Shown here piece by piece: positions 8,559 to 16,759 of a stretch of 64,000 nucleotides of DNA. The notes beneath the pieces were generated by a model that saw only the letters and a list, made by a program, of their open reading frames with translations, searched no databases and was not told where the DNA came from. Numbering within the stretch: the stretch's first letter is position 1; each line of letters starts with the position of its first letter. The DNA is taken from positions 1 through 64,000 of the forward strand of contig JAHJJD010000054.1 of assembly GCA_018822845.1 (NCBI GenBank), written 5' to 3'. Source of the DNA: Gammaproteobacteria bacterium. Lineage in GTDB: Bacteria; Pseudomonadota; Gammaproteobacteria; Thiotrichales; Thiotrichaceae. The position numbers and the translations under genes were made by a program.

Positions 8559-9733
8559 AGTACGCGCACCTTTTCTGCGAAACGATCCATGTAGGTGTGA
8601 ATTACTTGCCAATCAATCATGGTTTTCTCATTAAAAAGCACCTTCACACTGCTCCCCACTTTAAACTCCAGATTATCTCCTTGAGGCAGAAAAGTTGCTG
8701 GCAGCAAGGTTTGAATAACAGCCACTTTTTTATCTGGGAACTGGTGGGTGTGGATAAATAGCGGAGACGCACGACGTGTACGTTCTTTTGCTGCGGGAGC
8801 AAAATCAGCTTTTTTCTTAGTTGATGAAAAGAAATAATTATGAGGTAAGCCAAAAACAGAACGATCAGGTATATTGGATGGTGATTTTTTATCGTCTATA
8901 ATTTTAGCAACCAAGTCATGATCTGCTCTGAAATTTTGTTCTGCATCTTTTTTCCCAACTTTTCCTTTTTGACCATAAGAACGATAAAGTTGCTGCTCCT
9001 CACCAACCTTATTTAAAACATCCAATGGCTTTGTACCTTGAGTTGCAACATCAATACGAGCTTGACTAGAAATCGCAGTAAAAGGAGGTAACCCCACGGT
9101 GCATTTCCAACTACTTAGAGCAGTTGTTAGTTCGGTAACATTTTTAGGAATAGCTACTGCATCTTTACCATTAGTTAATGACTCAATAGATAGCGATCCA
9201 AAACCCTTTCTTGCACGACTACCCAAGCCGCCCAGTAAGCCCAATGCAAACAATGCTTGAACCAGTTGTTCATTTTGAACATCGTAATCGGCTTGAGTTT
9301 GCTTTTCAGTTTTTGAATTAATATGCAATTCAACCTTGAGAGTTGCATCCAAGGCTAAGGCAGGGCGTAAATAGACATTGCGATATAGCCCTTGTCCCAA
9401 CAAATATATGATGCCCGGTTGGGGAGATGATAGAGTCGCAGCTTTTGCGTTCGATGTAACACGTAATGTAAACGCTGCTGCGTTGCCTTTATCCGCTGAT
9501 GAGCCAAACAACGAGCCTTCTTGGCAATGCAAACATTTCAAAGCAGAAGCGTCATCAGGGAAGTCAGCTCGAATCTTGCCCCACATCAACGCCCGCCACC
9601 AAAAGCGCAGCGCACCTTTGACCGAAGCGGGTGATATGCCCGATGCTTTTTGTTCCGCGTCCCCGATGAACATCGGAGTGACAATTCGGTATGTTGCCCG
9701 GATGACGTGTGGCTCTGTAAACTTTAAAGACAT
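8555..9733 (-). CDS. cmr1: Type III-B RAMP protein Cmr1
   Basis: A 392-aa RAMP subunit at the 3' end of the Cmr-crRNA filament. TPMFIGDAEQ, RPASVKGALRFWWRAL-like (here SPASVKGALRFWWRAL) and LGGLGSRARKGFGSL are Cmr1 hallmarks. I start at ATG 9733 because AAGGGA lies 6 nt upstream. The longer TTG start at 9754 lacks such a site. This is the first gene of the tightly overlapping cmr run and follows a region rich in TGACAAG palindromes. Confidence 0.94.
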   Translation of the reverse strand: MSLKFTEPHVIRATYRIVTPMFIGDAEQKASGISPASVKGALRFWWRALMWGKIRADFPDDASALKCLHCQEGSLFGSSADKGNAAAFTLRVTSNAKAATLSSPQPGIIYLLGQGLYRNVYLRPALALDATLKVELHINSKTEKQTQADYDVQNEQLVQALFALGLLGGLGSRARKGFGSLSIESLTNGKDAVAIPKNVTELTTALSSWKCTVGLPPFTAISSQARIDVATQGTKPLDVLNKVGEEQQLYRSYGQKGKVGKKDAEQNFRADHDLVAKIIDDKKSPSNIPDRSVFGLPHNYFFSSTKKKADFAPAAKERTRRASPLFIHTHQFPDKKVAVIQTLLPATFLPQGDNLEFKVGSSVKVLFNEKTMIDWQVIHTYMDRFAEKVRVL

Positions 9734-9795
9734 AAACAGTCCCTTCTGCTTCAATAAGTGGGTTTATTGAACCGATTATCAGCCAGTAAGCACCA

Positions 9796-9822
9796 CTTGT
9801 CACGGATGACAAGCTTGTCATC
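9796..9822. promoter_or_regulatory. Palindromic operator-like site upstream of cmr1
   Basis: GATGACAAGCTTGTCATC (9805-9822) is a perfect 18-bp palindrome 72 bp upstream of the cmr1 ATG. The half-site CTTGTCA also occurs at 9796-9802, so CTTGTCA/TGACAAG/CTTGTCA stand in tandem. TGACAAA recurs near 9855. This looks like a repressor or activator site for cmr1-csx2. No regulator is identified. Confidence 0.55.
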
Positions 9823-9890
9823 GACAACTTTATGCGTCAGAAAGCTGTATTGCGTGACAAACACCGCAGTTTGAAACAGAGGCGATTTTA

Positions 9891-10142
9891 TTAGCGGTTA
9901 ATGTTGTTGGTCAGTTCCGTGCGGATTTCCTGCAACAATTGGGGAGTCAATCGCTGGTTGTTATACGTTCCGGCAATGGTATTGGATTCGATCAGTTGCT
10001 TGCGCATATATTCCCTGACGCCAGCCCTGAAGCCGCTTGTTTCACCAGCGCGCCGCCCCTTCTCCATCCCATTATCATGACCAAGGCTCCAGCCTGACCA
10101 GACAAGTATCCCGGCAACACCCAACAGTATGAAAATTTCCAT
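9891..10142 (-). CDS. Small single-pass membrane protein in the cas locus
   Basis: An 83-aa protein with one predicted N-terminal membrane segment (IFILLGVAGILVWSGW) and a charged cytoplasmic-looking tail that includes GMEKGRRAG. I do not recognise the family. It lies between the ring nuclease and cmr1 on the same strand. The gap to cmr1 (about 157 bp) contains the palindromic site. Type III loci often carry small membrane accessory proteins, so a membrane effector or anchor is possible, but this is inference from position only. Confidence 0.7.
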   Translation of the reverse strand: MEIFILLGVAGILVWSGWSLGHDNGMEKGRRAGETSGFRAGVREYMRKQLIESNTIAGTYNNQRLTPQLLQEIRTELTNNINR

Positions 10143-10220
10143 GCCCTACCCCTGGAACGGTTTCACTCGTGGGGTTGAGTTTACATCTGAATGGATCAAT
10201 AAAACATCAAAGAAAGCAAT

Positions 10221-11345
10221 TTATTGAACAAATGCCACCACCTCCACCGGCAGTACCAGCCCAAACCGCGTTACCGGCCTGCTACCGTGCGAATGCAGGC
10301 AATATGTCTTCGCCGCGTGCACCCCCAACGCTTTTTTCAGGCATTTATGCACGCTGGACTTGCGCTCTTCGAAATAAGATTTGCCCATGCCATCACGTTC
10401 CAGCGCTTTGGCGGCTTGCTCGTAGCCTCCGGTTATGCCGTACAGGCGTTGGTAAACATTGAGGAATTGCGCCGCCAGTGGGGTGGTTTCCTCATCCGTC
10501 CAGTGGAGCGGTGGAAGGTTTTTAACGCGACGCTCCAGCATCCATGCGTAGAATGTCAGTTGCACGGGCGGCATTTTCACCTGCTTGCCACCACAGGTCA
10601 GGGTGGCGGTATGCCAGTCCAGATGCACGACGGGCGGAACGAAACGGCGCTGGGCAGCAGCAATGGTTTCGCTGAAACTGCTGCTGCCCGCCAGCAATTC
10701 CCCCGGCAGGCCATCACGCAGGCGCAGGAAGGGGATGTCAGCCAGCGTGACTTCAACGTTGGCAGTGTCAAACTCGCTGCCATCACGGTCTGTTTGCCAG
10801 CACGTTTGCGGTGCAGGGTAGTAAAAATCCTTGAGGAAAAAGTAACAGTCGTCCACCAGCACATGCTTGAGGCGGTCTTGCGGCCTGCCGAACAGCGACA
10901 GCGCGTAACCAATGTAATAGGTCATGGTGCGGCGTCCACCCGAGAGCAAGGCATAGACGCTTGAGGTCGGGTCGGCGGTATATGCCTGCAATTGCTGGCT
11001 GATGAAATCCGCCGTGTGCTCGTTATCCTGTTCCGAACGCACATCCCACAGCACCTTGCCTTGCGGGTCAGTTATCAGGTGGAAAACCGGGCTGGCGCAA
11101 GCATCCGGCAAACCGTAATCAGCGCATAGCCGCGCCAGCCAGCCTTCGTGCAGCAGGGATTGCTGAATCTGGTCGCGCCCGCGTTCGGTAGTGATGACAT
11201 GCACCTCGGTGGGAATCCACGGCGGTTGCGTGGTCTGGCTGAGGGCGAAGAGCGCTTCGGTGATGGTCTGCGGGGAATAGGCTTCGACCGCGACCAGGAT
11301 GCGGCGCGGGTAAGTGTGCGGTTGGGTGGGGTCGGGTTGGCTCAT
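10221..11345 (-). CDS. CARF protein, NE0113 family (putative ring nuclease)
   Basis: A 374-aa protein. RRILVAVEAYSPQTITEALF (residues 14-33) and LSGGRRTMTYYIGYALSLFG (134-153) are the conserved CARF motifs of the NE0113 family (Cas_NE0113), often labelled ring nuclease. Such proteins bind and can degrade cyclic oligoadenylate, damping the type III response. The C-terminal 120 residues, ending HGSRPVTRFGLVLPVEV, look helical and may form a winged helix. No HEPN RxxxxH nuclease motif was noticed. It lies between cas6 and the small membrane protein. Confidence 0.85.
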   Translation of the reverse strand: MSQPDPTQPHTYPRRILVAVEAYSPQTITEALFALSQTTQPPWIPTEVHVITTERGRDQIQQSLLHEGWLARLCADYGLPDACASPVFHLITDPQGKVLWDVRSEQDNEHTADFISQQLQAYTADPTSSVYALLSGGRRTMTYYIGYALSLFGRPQDRLKHVLVDDCYFFLKDFYYPAPQTCWQTDRDGSEFDTANVEVTLADIPFLRLRDGLPGELLAGSSSFSETIAAAQRRFVPPVVHLDWHTATLTCGGKQVKMPPVQLTFYAWMLERRVKNLPPLHWTDEETTPLAAQFLNVYQRLYGITGGYEQAAKALERDGMGKSYFEERKSSVHKCLKKALGVHAAKTYCLHSHGSRPVTRFGLVLPVEVVAFVQ

Positions 11346-11384
11346 GAGGAAATTATAGCCGACAAGTTCACAGCCTGCACCGGG

Positions 11385-11490
11385 CTTCGACTCTACTTCG
11401 ACAGGCTCAGCACAGCGCGCTCAGCCCTCGAATCTCACTCCGCACAAAAGAACTGGCACAACCCGTTGCCTGAGCGGAGTCGAAGGCAAC
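11385..11490. repeat. REP-like inverted repeat between cas6 and the CARF gene
   Basis: CTTCGACTC (11385-11393) is repeated inverted as GAGTCGAAG (11477-11485). The right end forms its own hairpin, GTTGCCT / AGGCAAC (11465-11471 and 11484-11490). GCTTCGACTC-type extragenic palindromes are common dispersed repeats. It fills the 150-bp gap after cas6. Confidence 0.65.
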
Positions 11491-11498
11491 TTAGGTCA

Positions 11499-12440
11499 TC
11501 AAAGCACATCCAGCGAATACTCGCCCATGCCCATCACAGCCCCCTTGCCCACATGCACCCACTGCCCCAGCCACAACCACGGCCAATAGGCTTCCAGCGC
11601 CTCAACCGGCAGACGGAAACTGCCCAGCAGCCCGCCCATCTGCACCTTGGTGTGCTGGCGGCTGGAATAGCGCGACCACTCATACCAGCGCAGCGCTTTG
11701 TCCAGCACCGCAAGCTGTTCCGCCGCATCACTCAGCGCCTTGAAATCCGCATCCAGCTCCACCCCGGCATGATGCACATGCAGCAACGAAATCCGCCGGA
11801 TCACCCCCATCATGAACGGCTGGAAATCAAACCGCCCCGCATGCACCAGCTTGCCCTCGTGCAGCGCCCGGTAAGGCGTGTGAAACTGCAAACGTACCTG
11901 TTCCGGCAGCGGTGGAATATCCGGCACACACCCCGGCAACGCCTGCAAACTGCCACCCGGCTGATGGATCGTGCGCCATTCCCCGCTACCCGGCGCTGTT
12001 TCCTGCTCCACCGCCTGCAATGCAAAGCGCCCATCCTGCTTGCCGACGCCACGCTCCCCCACCTGTTGCAGCGCATGGATCAGATACGGCAAATGTTCCA
12101 CCGCCTTGCCCATCAGGGTCAGGTACAGGCTGAAATCCTCCCCGCGCGCATACTGCCTGCCCGAAGTCGCCAGCGGATGCAAAATGTACGGGTGTGGTGC
12201 GGCATTAACCTTTTCCAGCAACGGCCCCTTGCCCGCAGGCGTCTCGAAAATCTGGCTGTAAACGCACGAACGCCACAACAAACACTGCCCGCACTCCGGC
12301 TCGCGGGTAATGCAAACAGTACGGCGCAAGGCATGACCAAACGCCCCCCGCCAGGTAGAACCAGCGTAGGCAGGAAAATGGATCAGGGTTTCAGCCCGCA
12401 ACCTGAAACGGTAACGGGCGACAGGCAACTGGAAATTCAT
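11499..12440 (-). CDS. cas6: CRISPR repeat endoribonuclease Cas6
   Basis: A 313-aa RAMP protein that processes pre-crRNA. The C-terminal GKGAVMGMGEY (about residues 298-308) is the Cas6 glycine-rich loop. WRGAFGHALRR near the N-terminus is typical of the PF10040 Cas6 group. Four cysteines (43, 50, 53, 59) form a zinc-site-like cluster in that segment. It is the first cas gene on the minus strand and is separated from the rest by a REP-like repeat. Confidence 0.9.
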   Translation of the reverse strand: MNFQLPVARYRFRLRAETLIHFPAYAGSTWRGAFGHALRRTVCITREPECGQCLLWRSCVYSQIFETPAGKGPLLEKVNAAPHPYILHPLATSGRQYARGEDFSLYLTLMGKAVEHLPYLIHALQQVGERGVGKQDGRFALQAVEQETAPGSGEWRTIHQPGGSLQALPGCVPDIPPLPEQVRLQFHTPYRALHEGKLVHAGRFDFQPFMMGVIRRISLLHVHHAGVELDADFKALSDAAEQLAVLDKALRWYEWSRYSSRQHTKVQMGGLLGSFRLPVEALEAYWPWLWLGQWVHVGKGAVMGMGEYSLDVL

Positions 12441-12520
12441 GGATACCCGGCTTGCTAATCAGATCAACCGAGTGTAAGCCACACCACCATGAATACCAAC
12501 CTTCACAAGCTTGCCAAATG

Positions 12521-12565
12521 CTTACTCCCTTCCCCCCTTGCGGGGGAAGGGCCGGGGATGGGGGT
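12521..12565. repeat. Family A palindromic GC-rich element, copy 1
   Basis: CCCTTCCCCCCTTGCGGGGG-AAGGGCCGGGGATGGGGG. The core CCCCC-TTG-CGGGGG hairpin recurs at about 27,871, 36,453, 36,546 and 53,876. This copy is intergenic between cas6 and the Xre-like gene. Confidence 0.85.
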
Positions 12566-12567
12566 CT

Positions 12568-13002
12568 TCAAGCCGTCGCAATCTTCTGCTGCTGCGCCGC
12601 ATGCAAGGCATCATTAATCGCGTAACCGTAGGCGCAATCCACCTCAATCCTCACCCGCATCAAGCCTTCCGCCCCCTCATCCAGCATCACCGCCAGTGGC
12701 GCACGGCGCTGGAAACGGCGGTGCGGCTTGCGCAGCCACAGCACGCGCATCTGGCTGCTGAACGGGAAAGTAGTACGCAAGGCGTCAGCAATACCGACGA
12801 TATGCTCAATGCGGTTCATCGTTTCCCCGGTCTGCGGGAACGCCTTCATCCCCATCCGGTACTGTTGCAGGTTGCGCGGGCGCACTTCCTCGCCAAGCCC
12901 CAGCACCGCAATCATTTCCTCGGAACTGATATTCCATTCATCCATATGATGCACCACCGCCTGGGTCAGCGCAGTCATTTCCTCTGGCGTAAACTGTTGC
13001 AT
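12568..13002 (-). CDS. Xre/MbcA/ParS-like antitoxin-family protein (orphan)
   Basis: A 144-aa protein. The N-terminal half looks like a divergent Xre helix-turn-helix (residues 20-70). The segment MNRIEHIVGIADALRTTFP followed by WLRKPHRRF...RAPLAVMLDEG matches the C-terminal toxin-binding domain of MbcA/ParS/Xre antitoxins. The ATG at 13002 has a GAGG site upstream. No RES-type toxin neighbours it; a 4-nt gap links it to a small conserved protein. It may have been co-opted as a regulator. Confidence 0.7.
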   Translation of the reverse strand: MQQFTPEEMTALTQAVVHHMDEWNISSEEMIAVLGLGEEVRPRNLQQYRMGMKAFPQTGETMNRIEHIVGIADALRTTFPFSSQMRVLWLRKPHRRFQRRAPLAVMLDEGAEGLMRVRIEVDCAYGYAINDALHAAQQQKIATA

Positions 13003-13006
13003 GGCC

Positions 13007-13288
13007 TCAATCCTTCTTTTTCAGCCCCTGGATGGGGACAATTTTGCTAATGCGCGGCTCATCGGTAAAACGCGGGCGATCCCGGTTCTCCAGACCCGCT
13101 TCCTGCGCCAGTTCACGCTCACGGGCAGAAATCAGGTCGAAGCACATTTTCACATCCGTCACCGTTTCATCCGACAGCGGGTAGCGCGTTGCCGAGTCCG
13201 ACGGGGTAAGGTCGCGCACGATTTTGGCGAGTGTTTTGCGCATCGCCATCAGGATGCGCTTTTCCTGGGAGAAATGTTCTTCAGACAT
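13007..13288 (-). CDS. Small conserved proteobacterial protein
   Basis: A 93-aa protein starting MSEEHFSQEKRILMAMRKTL. I recall similar short proteins in Pseudomonas and relatives, sometimes annotated (doubtfully) as segregation/condensation protein A. It has no membrane segment and a charged, mostly helical composition, with ISARERELAQEAG near the middle. ATG 13288 with an AGGA site is preferred over the upstream start at 13309. It is probably co-transcribed with the Xre-like gene. Function unknown. Confidence 0.75.
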   Translation of the reverse strand: MSEEHFSQEKRILMAMRKTLAKIVRDLTPSDSATRYPLSDETVTDVKMCFDLISARERELAQEAGLENRDRPRFTDEPRISKIVPIQGLKKKD

Positions 13289-13323
13289 ATCTGATCCTGC
13301 TAAAGCCATGAAAGTGGTGAAAC

Positions 13324-13366
13324 TATCCTACCATTGACACAAATACCATACCACAAAGGTAGGATA
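13324..13366. promoter_or_regulatory. Inverted repeat downstream of mnmH
   Basis: TATCCTACC (13324-13332) and GGTAGGATA (13358-13366) are perfect 9-bp arms 25 nt apart. They lie between the mnmH stop and the next minus-strand gene. There is no clear T-run, so this may be an operator or RNA hairpin rather than a simple terminator. Confidence 0.5.
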
Positions 13367-13369
13367 TGC

Positions 13370-14500
13370 CTAACGAATTCCCTGCCCGGCAAGGTATTCC
13401 CGCACCTCTTGCGGCGACCCGGTAAATACCAGCCGATCCTGCTTTTTGCTGATCTGGTAATCATACATCGGGTCGTAATAATCCAGCAGGATGAAACGCA
13501 CCCAGGCGTAATGCGCCTGCGTCTGCCCACTGGCTTGCTGTAGCGCCAGTGCATCCTGCATCTGTTTGCGCACCTGCTGGTAGCGCACGCCGCCCAGCCG
13601 CCGCTGAATCTTGTCCAGACTACCCAGCAAATAGGCACTGAAAGCAGCAAAACCAGCCTCGCCATCGCCGCCATGCAACTCGGTAAACGCAGCGCAGGTA
13701 TCCACCACGTATTCCTGATAACTGATCTCCACCCGCTCCTCATCAGAGACCTGCATCAGCACCAACGGCGCTTGCTGCAACTGGGCAAAGAAATGTTCCG
13801 GCAAATGCAGCGAGCCAATCATGCGGCTCTCATCCTCAAACAGCAGGGCAACATCGCCCTGATGGAACTTGCGCAGCAACTGGATGGCGAGTGTGTTCTC
13901 AAAACTGATTTGCGGCGGCTGCGGCGTAGGCTGGTTGCCAAACGCCGACCCCCGGTGATTGGCCAGCGCTTCCAGATCAATCTGCCGCTCAAAGGTACGC
14001 AGGAAACGGGTCTTGCCCGAACCGGTACGCCCGCTCAGCACCACCGGGCGGAAGCCTTCCGGCAGCGTTCCCAGTTGCTCCAGCAGGAAGCGGCGCATGG
14101 CCTTGTAGCCACCCGCGACGCGCGGATAGCGGATACCGGTCTGCTCAAACAGCCATTGCTGCGAAATGCGTGAGCGCAAACCACCCCGGAAGCAATACAA
14201 CAAGCCTTGCGGGTGTTGCCGCACGAACTCGGCCCATGCCGCCACCCGCGCCGCCTTGACCGCACCGCTGACCCGCGTCAAGCCCAGTTCAATGGCTGCA
14301 TCCTGCCCCTGATCCTTGTAACGCTTGCCAATGTTTTCCCGGTCGGCATCATCCATCAAGGGCAGGTTGGTACTGCACGGAAAAGCGCCTTCGCGGAACT
14401 CGACCGGTGCGCGCACATCCAGCATCGGGCGGTCTTGCAGGAACAGTTCCCGCAAGTCTTCGATGAGGGGTAAATCCTTGCCTGCGTCCTTAAGCGACAT
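13370..14500 (-). CDS. mnmH: tRNA 2-selenouridine synthase
   Basis: A 376-aa protein (SelU/YbbB) that replaces sulfur with selenium in 2-thiouridine at the wobble position, using selenophosphate. The N-terminal rhodanese domain (about 1-140) has the catalytic loop YCFRGGLRSR with its Cys. The C-terminal part has a P-loop, SGRTGSGKT. Length fits the family. The ATG lies one base after the selD stop, so selD and mnmH form one operon joining selenophosphate supply to its use. Confidence 0.95.
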   Translation of the reverse strand: MSLKDAGKDLPLIEDLRELFLQDRPMLDVRAPVEFREGAFPCSTNLPLMDDADRENIGKRYKDQGQDAAIELGLTRVSGAVKAARVAAWAEFVRQHPQGLLYCFRGGLRSRISQQWLFEQTGIRYPRVAGGYKAMRRFLLEQLGTLPEGFRPVVLSGRTGSGKTRFLRTFERQIDLEALANHRGSAFGNQPTPQPPQISFENTLAIQLLRKFHQGDVALLFEDESRMIGSLHLPEHFFAQLQQAPLVLMQVSDEERVEISYQEYVVDTCAAFTELHGGDGEAGFAAFSAYLLGSLDKIQRRLGGVRYQQVRKQMQDALALQQASGQTQAHYAWVRFILLDYYDPMYDYQISKKQDRLVFTGSPQEVREYLAGQGIR

Positions 14501-14501
14501 A

Positions 14502-15542
14502 CTATTCCACCGTAATCAGCGCAGCACCAGCCACTGGTTCGCGCAAATAGCCCATGGGCTGCAAATCAAAACCGGCAGCGCAGCACACCCGCAGGAAATC
14601 GGCTTCGCCCGCCGGGTCGACCGCTACCAGCAAACCACCGCTGGTCTGCGGGTCGCAAACGATCTGCCGTTGCCGTTCGCTCATTTCACCCAGCGCATAG
14701 CCGTAACTGTCGAAATTACGCTTGGCCCCGCCCGGTGAGCAATCGAGTTGCAGATACTGCGGAATATGCGGCAACACTGGCACTTGATCGAACTGAATGA
14801 CCGCCTGTACGCCGCTGCCTTCACACATTTCGCGCAAATGCCCGCCCAGGCCAAAGCCGGTGACATCCGTCAGTGCGTTGACGCAAGCCAGCTTGCCCAG
14901 TTCCGCACCGAGCGCGTTCAATTGGCACATCACATCCACCGCGAGGTTGCTGTGTTCCGGCAATAGCACCTTGCGCTTTTGTGCAGTGGTGAGGATGCCA
15001 ATGCCCAGCGGCTTGCTCAGATAGAGTTTGTCGCCGGGTTTGGCGGTGCTGTTCTGCTTGAGGTTGGCGGTGTCGACGATACCGGTGACAGCCAGGCCGA
15101 AAATCGGTTCGGGCGCGTCGATGCTGTGCCCGCCAGCCAGCGGAATACCGGCATCCTGACAGGCTTTGCGCCCACCTTCGACCACTTCGCGGCCCACTTC
15201 CGGCGGCAGTTTGTCCAGCGGCCAGCCGAAAATCGCAATTGCCATGATCGGTTTGCCGCCCATGGCGTAAATGTCGCTGATGGCATTGGTGGCTGCGATG
15301 CGCCCGAAGGTGAACGGGTCATCGACTATCGGCATGAAGAAATCGGTGGTGCTGATAACGGCAGTGCCATTACCCAGATCGTAGACAGCGGCATCGTCGC
15401 GCGAACTGTTGCCCACCAGCAGGGCGTCACAAACATCGGGGGGCAACTGGCTGTGCAGGATCACATCAAGCACGGAGGGGGCAATCTTGCAACCACAACC
15501 GGAGCCGTGGCTGTATTCGGTCATGCGGACAGGGGTTTGCAT
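14502..15542 (-). CDS. selD: Selenide, water dikinase (selenophosphate synthase)
   Basis: A 346-aa enzyme making selenophosphate from selenide and [12 protein letters not shown] carries the N-terminal catalytic Cys and Lys; the active residue is Cys, not selenocysteine. [13 protein letters not shown] and DPQTSGGLL are the family's conserved C-terminal motifs. I choose ATG 15542; the TTG at 15566 and the ATG at 15524 (MTEYSHGS) are alternatives, and none has a strong ribosome-binding site. No selA or selB is in the window. Confidence 0.95.
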   Translation of the reverse strand: MQTPVRMTEYSHGSGCGCKIAPSVLDVILHSQLPPDVCDALLVGNSSRDDAAVYDLGNGTAVISTTDFFMPIVDDPFTFGRIAATNAISDIYAMGGKPIMAIAIFGWPLDKLPPEVGREVVEGGRKACQDAGIPLAGGHSIDAPEPIFGLAVTGIVDTANLKQNSTAKPGDKLYLSKPLGIGILTTAQKRKVLLPEHSNLAVDVMCQLNALGAELGKLACVNALTDVTGFGLGGHLREMCEGSGVQAVIQFDQVPVLPHIPQYLQLDCSPGGAKRNFDSYGYALGEMSERQRQIVCDPQTSGGLLVAVDPAGEADFLRVCCAAGFDLQPMGYLREPVAGAALITVE

Positions 15543-15623
15543 ACAGGCTGATACCAAACGAAACAAAGCGTGGAATCATACCTGAAAGCCTGTCAGGGCG
15601 CGACAAGGCCCGCTGTTACGCTG

Positions 15624-16610
15624 TTACACACCCTGCCCGGTCACCACGATCCGCAGGGTTTGCAGCAGGATATGGAAATCCATCCAGCCGCTTTGGTGCT
15701 TGATGTAGTAAATGTCGTGGCGGTGCTTGTACATGGCATCTTCCACCGAAGAACCATAGGTATATTTGACCTGCGCCAGACCGGTTATGCCCGGCTTGAC
15801 CATGTGGCGGAAACGGTAAAACGGCACCTGCTTTTCCAGGTCGCGGATGAACACTTCACGCTCCGGGCGCGGCCCGATCAGCGACATTTCGCCTTTCAGC
15901 ACATTGATCAGTTGCGGCAGTTCATCAATACGGGTCTTGCGGATGAAGGAACCAACCCTGGTAATGCGGCTGTCATTCTTCGACGCCCAGCGCGCGCCAT
16001 CCTTTTCCGCATCCAGCCGCATGGAGCGGAACTTGATGATGTCGAATTCCTGATTGAACAGGCCAGTACGGCGCTGACGGAAGAATACCGGCCCTGGTGA
16101 TTCCAGCTTGATGGCCAGCGCGGTGAGTAACCATACCGGCAAGGTCATCAGCAGCAACAGGCCAGACAGAAAAATATCCAGCAGGCGCTTTTTCCACTGC
16201 CCACCATGATTATTGACTGCGCGCATAATGTTGTTGTCGAGCAGGTAATCGCCGTGCAGCAATTCCACTTCAACGAAGTTCAGACGCCGGTCAAGATAAT
16301 CCAGCAGGGCCTCCACCTGACCGCCAGCGCTGGCAGCATTCACCAGAAACTCGACCTGCGGGACGCTCAGTTCGGTACGTTTGAAAAAGCACAGGGTTTT
16401 ACCGGCAAAATCAGACACATCATATTGGTTTATGGCGTGAGGAATATTGGCGCGGCGCAGGACATCCCCAACATGTGCCACATCTTTCTCCGGCGCATAG
16501 ATATAAATCAGACGCTCATCGACTTTGTTTCCAGCAAAAAAACCTGAATGCTTTTGTTCCTGAAAAAATGAAGCAGCACTCAACCGGAATGCCAAACTGT
16601 TATCAGACAT
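15624..16610 (-). CDS. Undecaprenyl-phosphate sugar-1-phosphate transferase
   Basis: A 328-aa bacterial sugar transferase (PF02397 type). The catalytic half (about 140-328) begins with a membrane hairpin, GLLLLMTLPVWLLTALAIKL, followed by KFRSMR, RKTRIDELPQL, GPRPER and KPGITGLAQV, all conserved in WbaP/EpsB-like enzymes. The first 130 residues are a divergent soluble domain without the usual four membrane helices. It should prime exopolysaccharide synthesis at the inner membrane. The sugar substrate cannot be told from sequence. Confidence 0.88.
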   Translation of the reverse strand: MSDNSLAFRLSAASFFQEQKHSGFFAGNKVDERLIYIYAPEKDVAHVGDVLRRANIPHAINQYDVSDFAGKTLCFFKRTELSVPQVEFLVNAASAGGQVEALLDYLDRRLNFVEVELLHGDYLLDNNIMRAVNNHGGQWKKRLLDIFLSGLLLLMTLPVWLLTALAIKLESPGPVFFRQRRTGLFNQEFDIIKFRSMRLDAEKDGARWASKNDSRITRVGSFIRKTRIDELPQLINVLKGEMSLIGPRPEREVFIRDLEKQVPFYRFRHMVKPGITGLAQVKYTYGSSVEDAMYKHRHDIYYIKHQSGWMDFHILLQTLRIVVTGQGV

Positions 16611-16633
16611 GATTTACACTCCATGAAATCCTG

Positions 16634-16668
16634 ATCGGCAGATAATTTTTACTATTAAGCTTGCCGAT
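16634..16668. promoter_or_regulatory. Short dyad upstream of the sugar transferase
   Basis: ATCGGCA (16634-16640) and TGCCGAT (16662-16668) flank an AT-rich centre 24-58 bp upstream of the sugar transferase ATG. TTGCAT and TAGTAA at 17-bp spacing on the minus strand give a weak promoter candidate here. Nothing else was seen in the 149-bp gap to gspF. Confidence 0.35.
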
Positions 16669-16759
16669 ACTATGCAACTGGAGTGGTCAACCATCAATTG
16701 GACAATTCACAACCGTCCCTGTTTAGCTGACGAAGTGTAGTTAATCAGTATTTTTCACA

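Noticed and set aside
11346-11357. TATAAT just before the CARF gene ATG as a promoter
   Set aside because: No acceptable -35 box at 16-18 bp, and the start of transcription would fall on the ATG. Probably chance.
11148-12458. 436-aa plus-strand ORF
   Set aside because: Antisense to cas6 and the CARF gene, crosses the REP-like repeat, and has a shadow composition.
13300-13743. 147-aa minus-strand ORF
   Set aside because: Alternative frame of the mnmH 3' end; the mnmH frame carries the family motifs.
14502-15542. Selenocysteine (in-frame UGA) in SelD
   Set aside because: The active-site position in GSGCGCK is an ordinary Cys codon and no internal UGA interrupts the frame.
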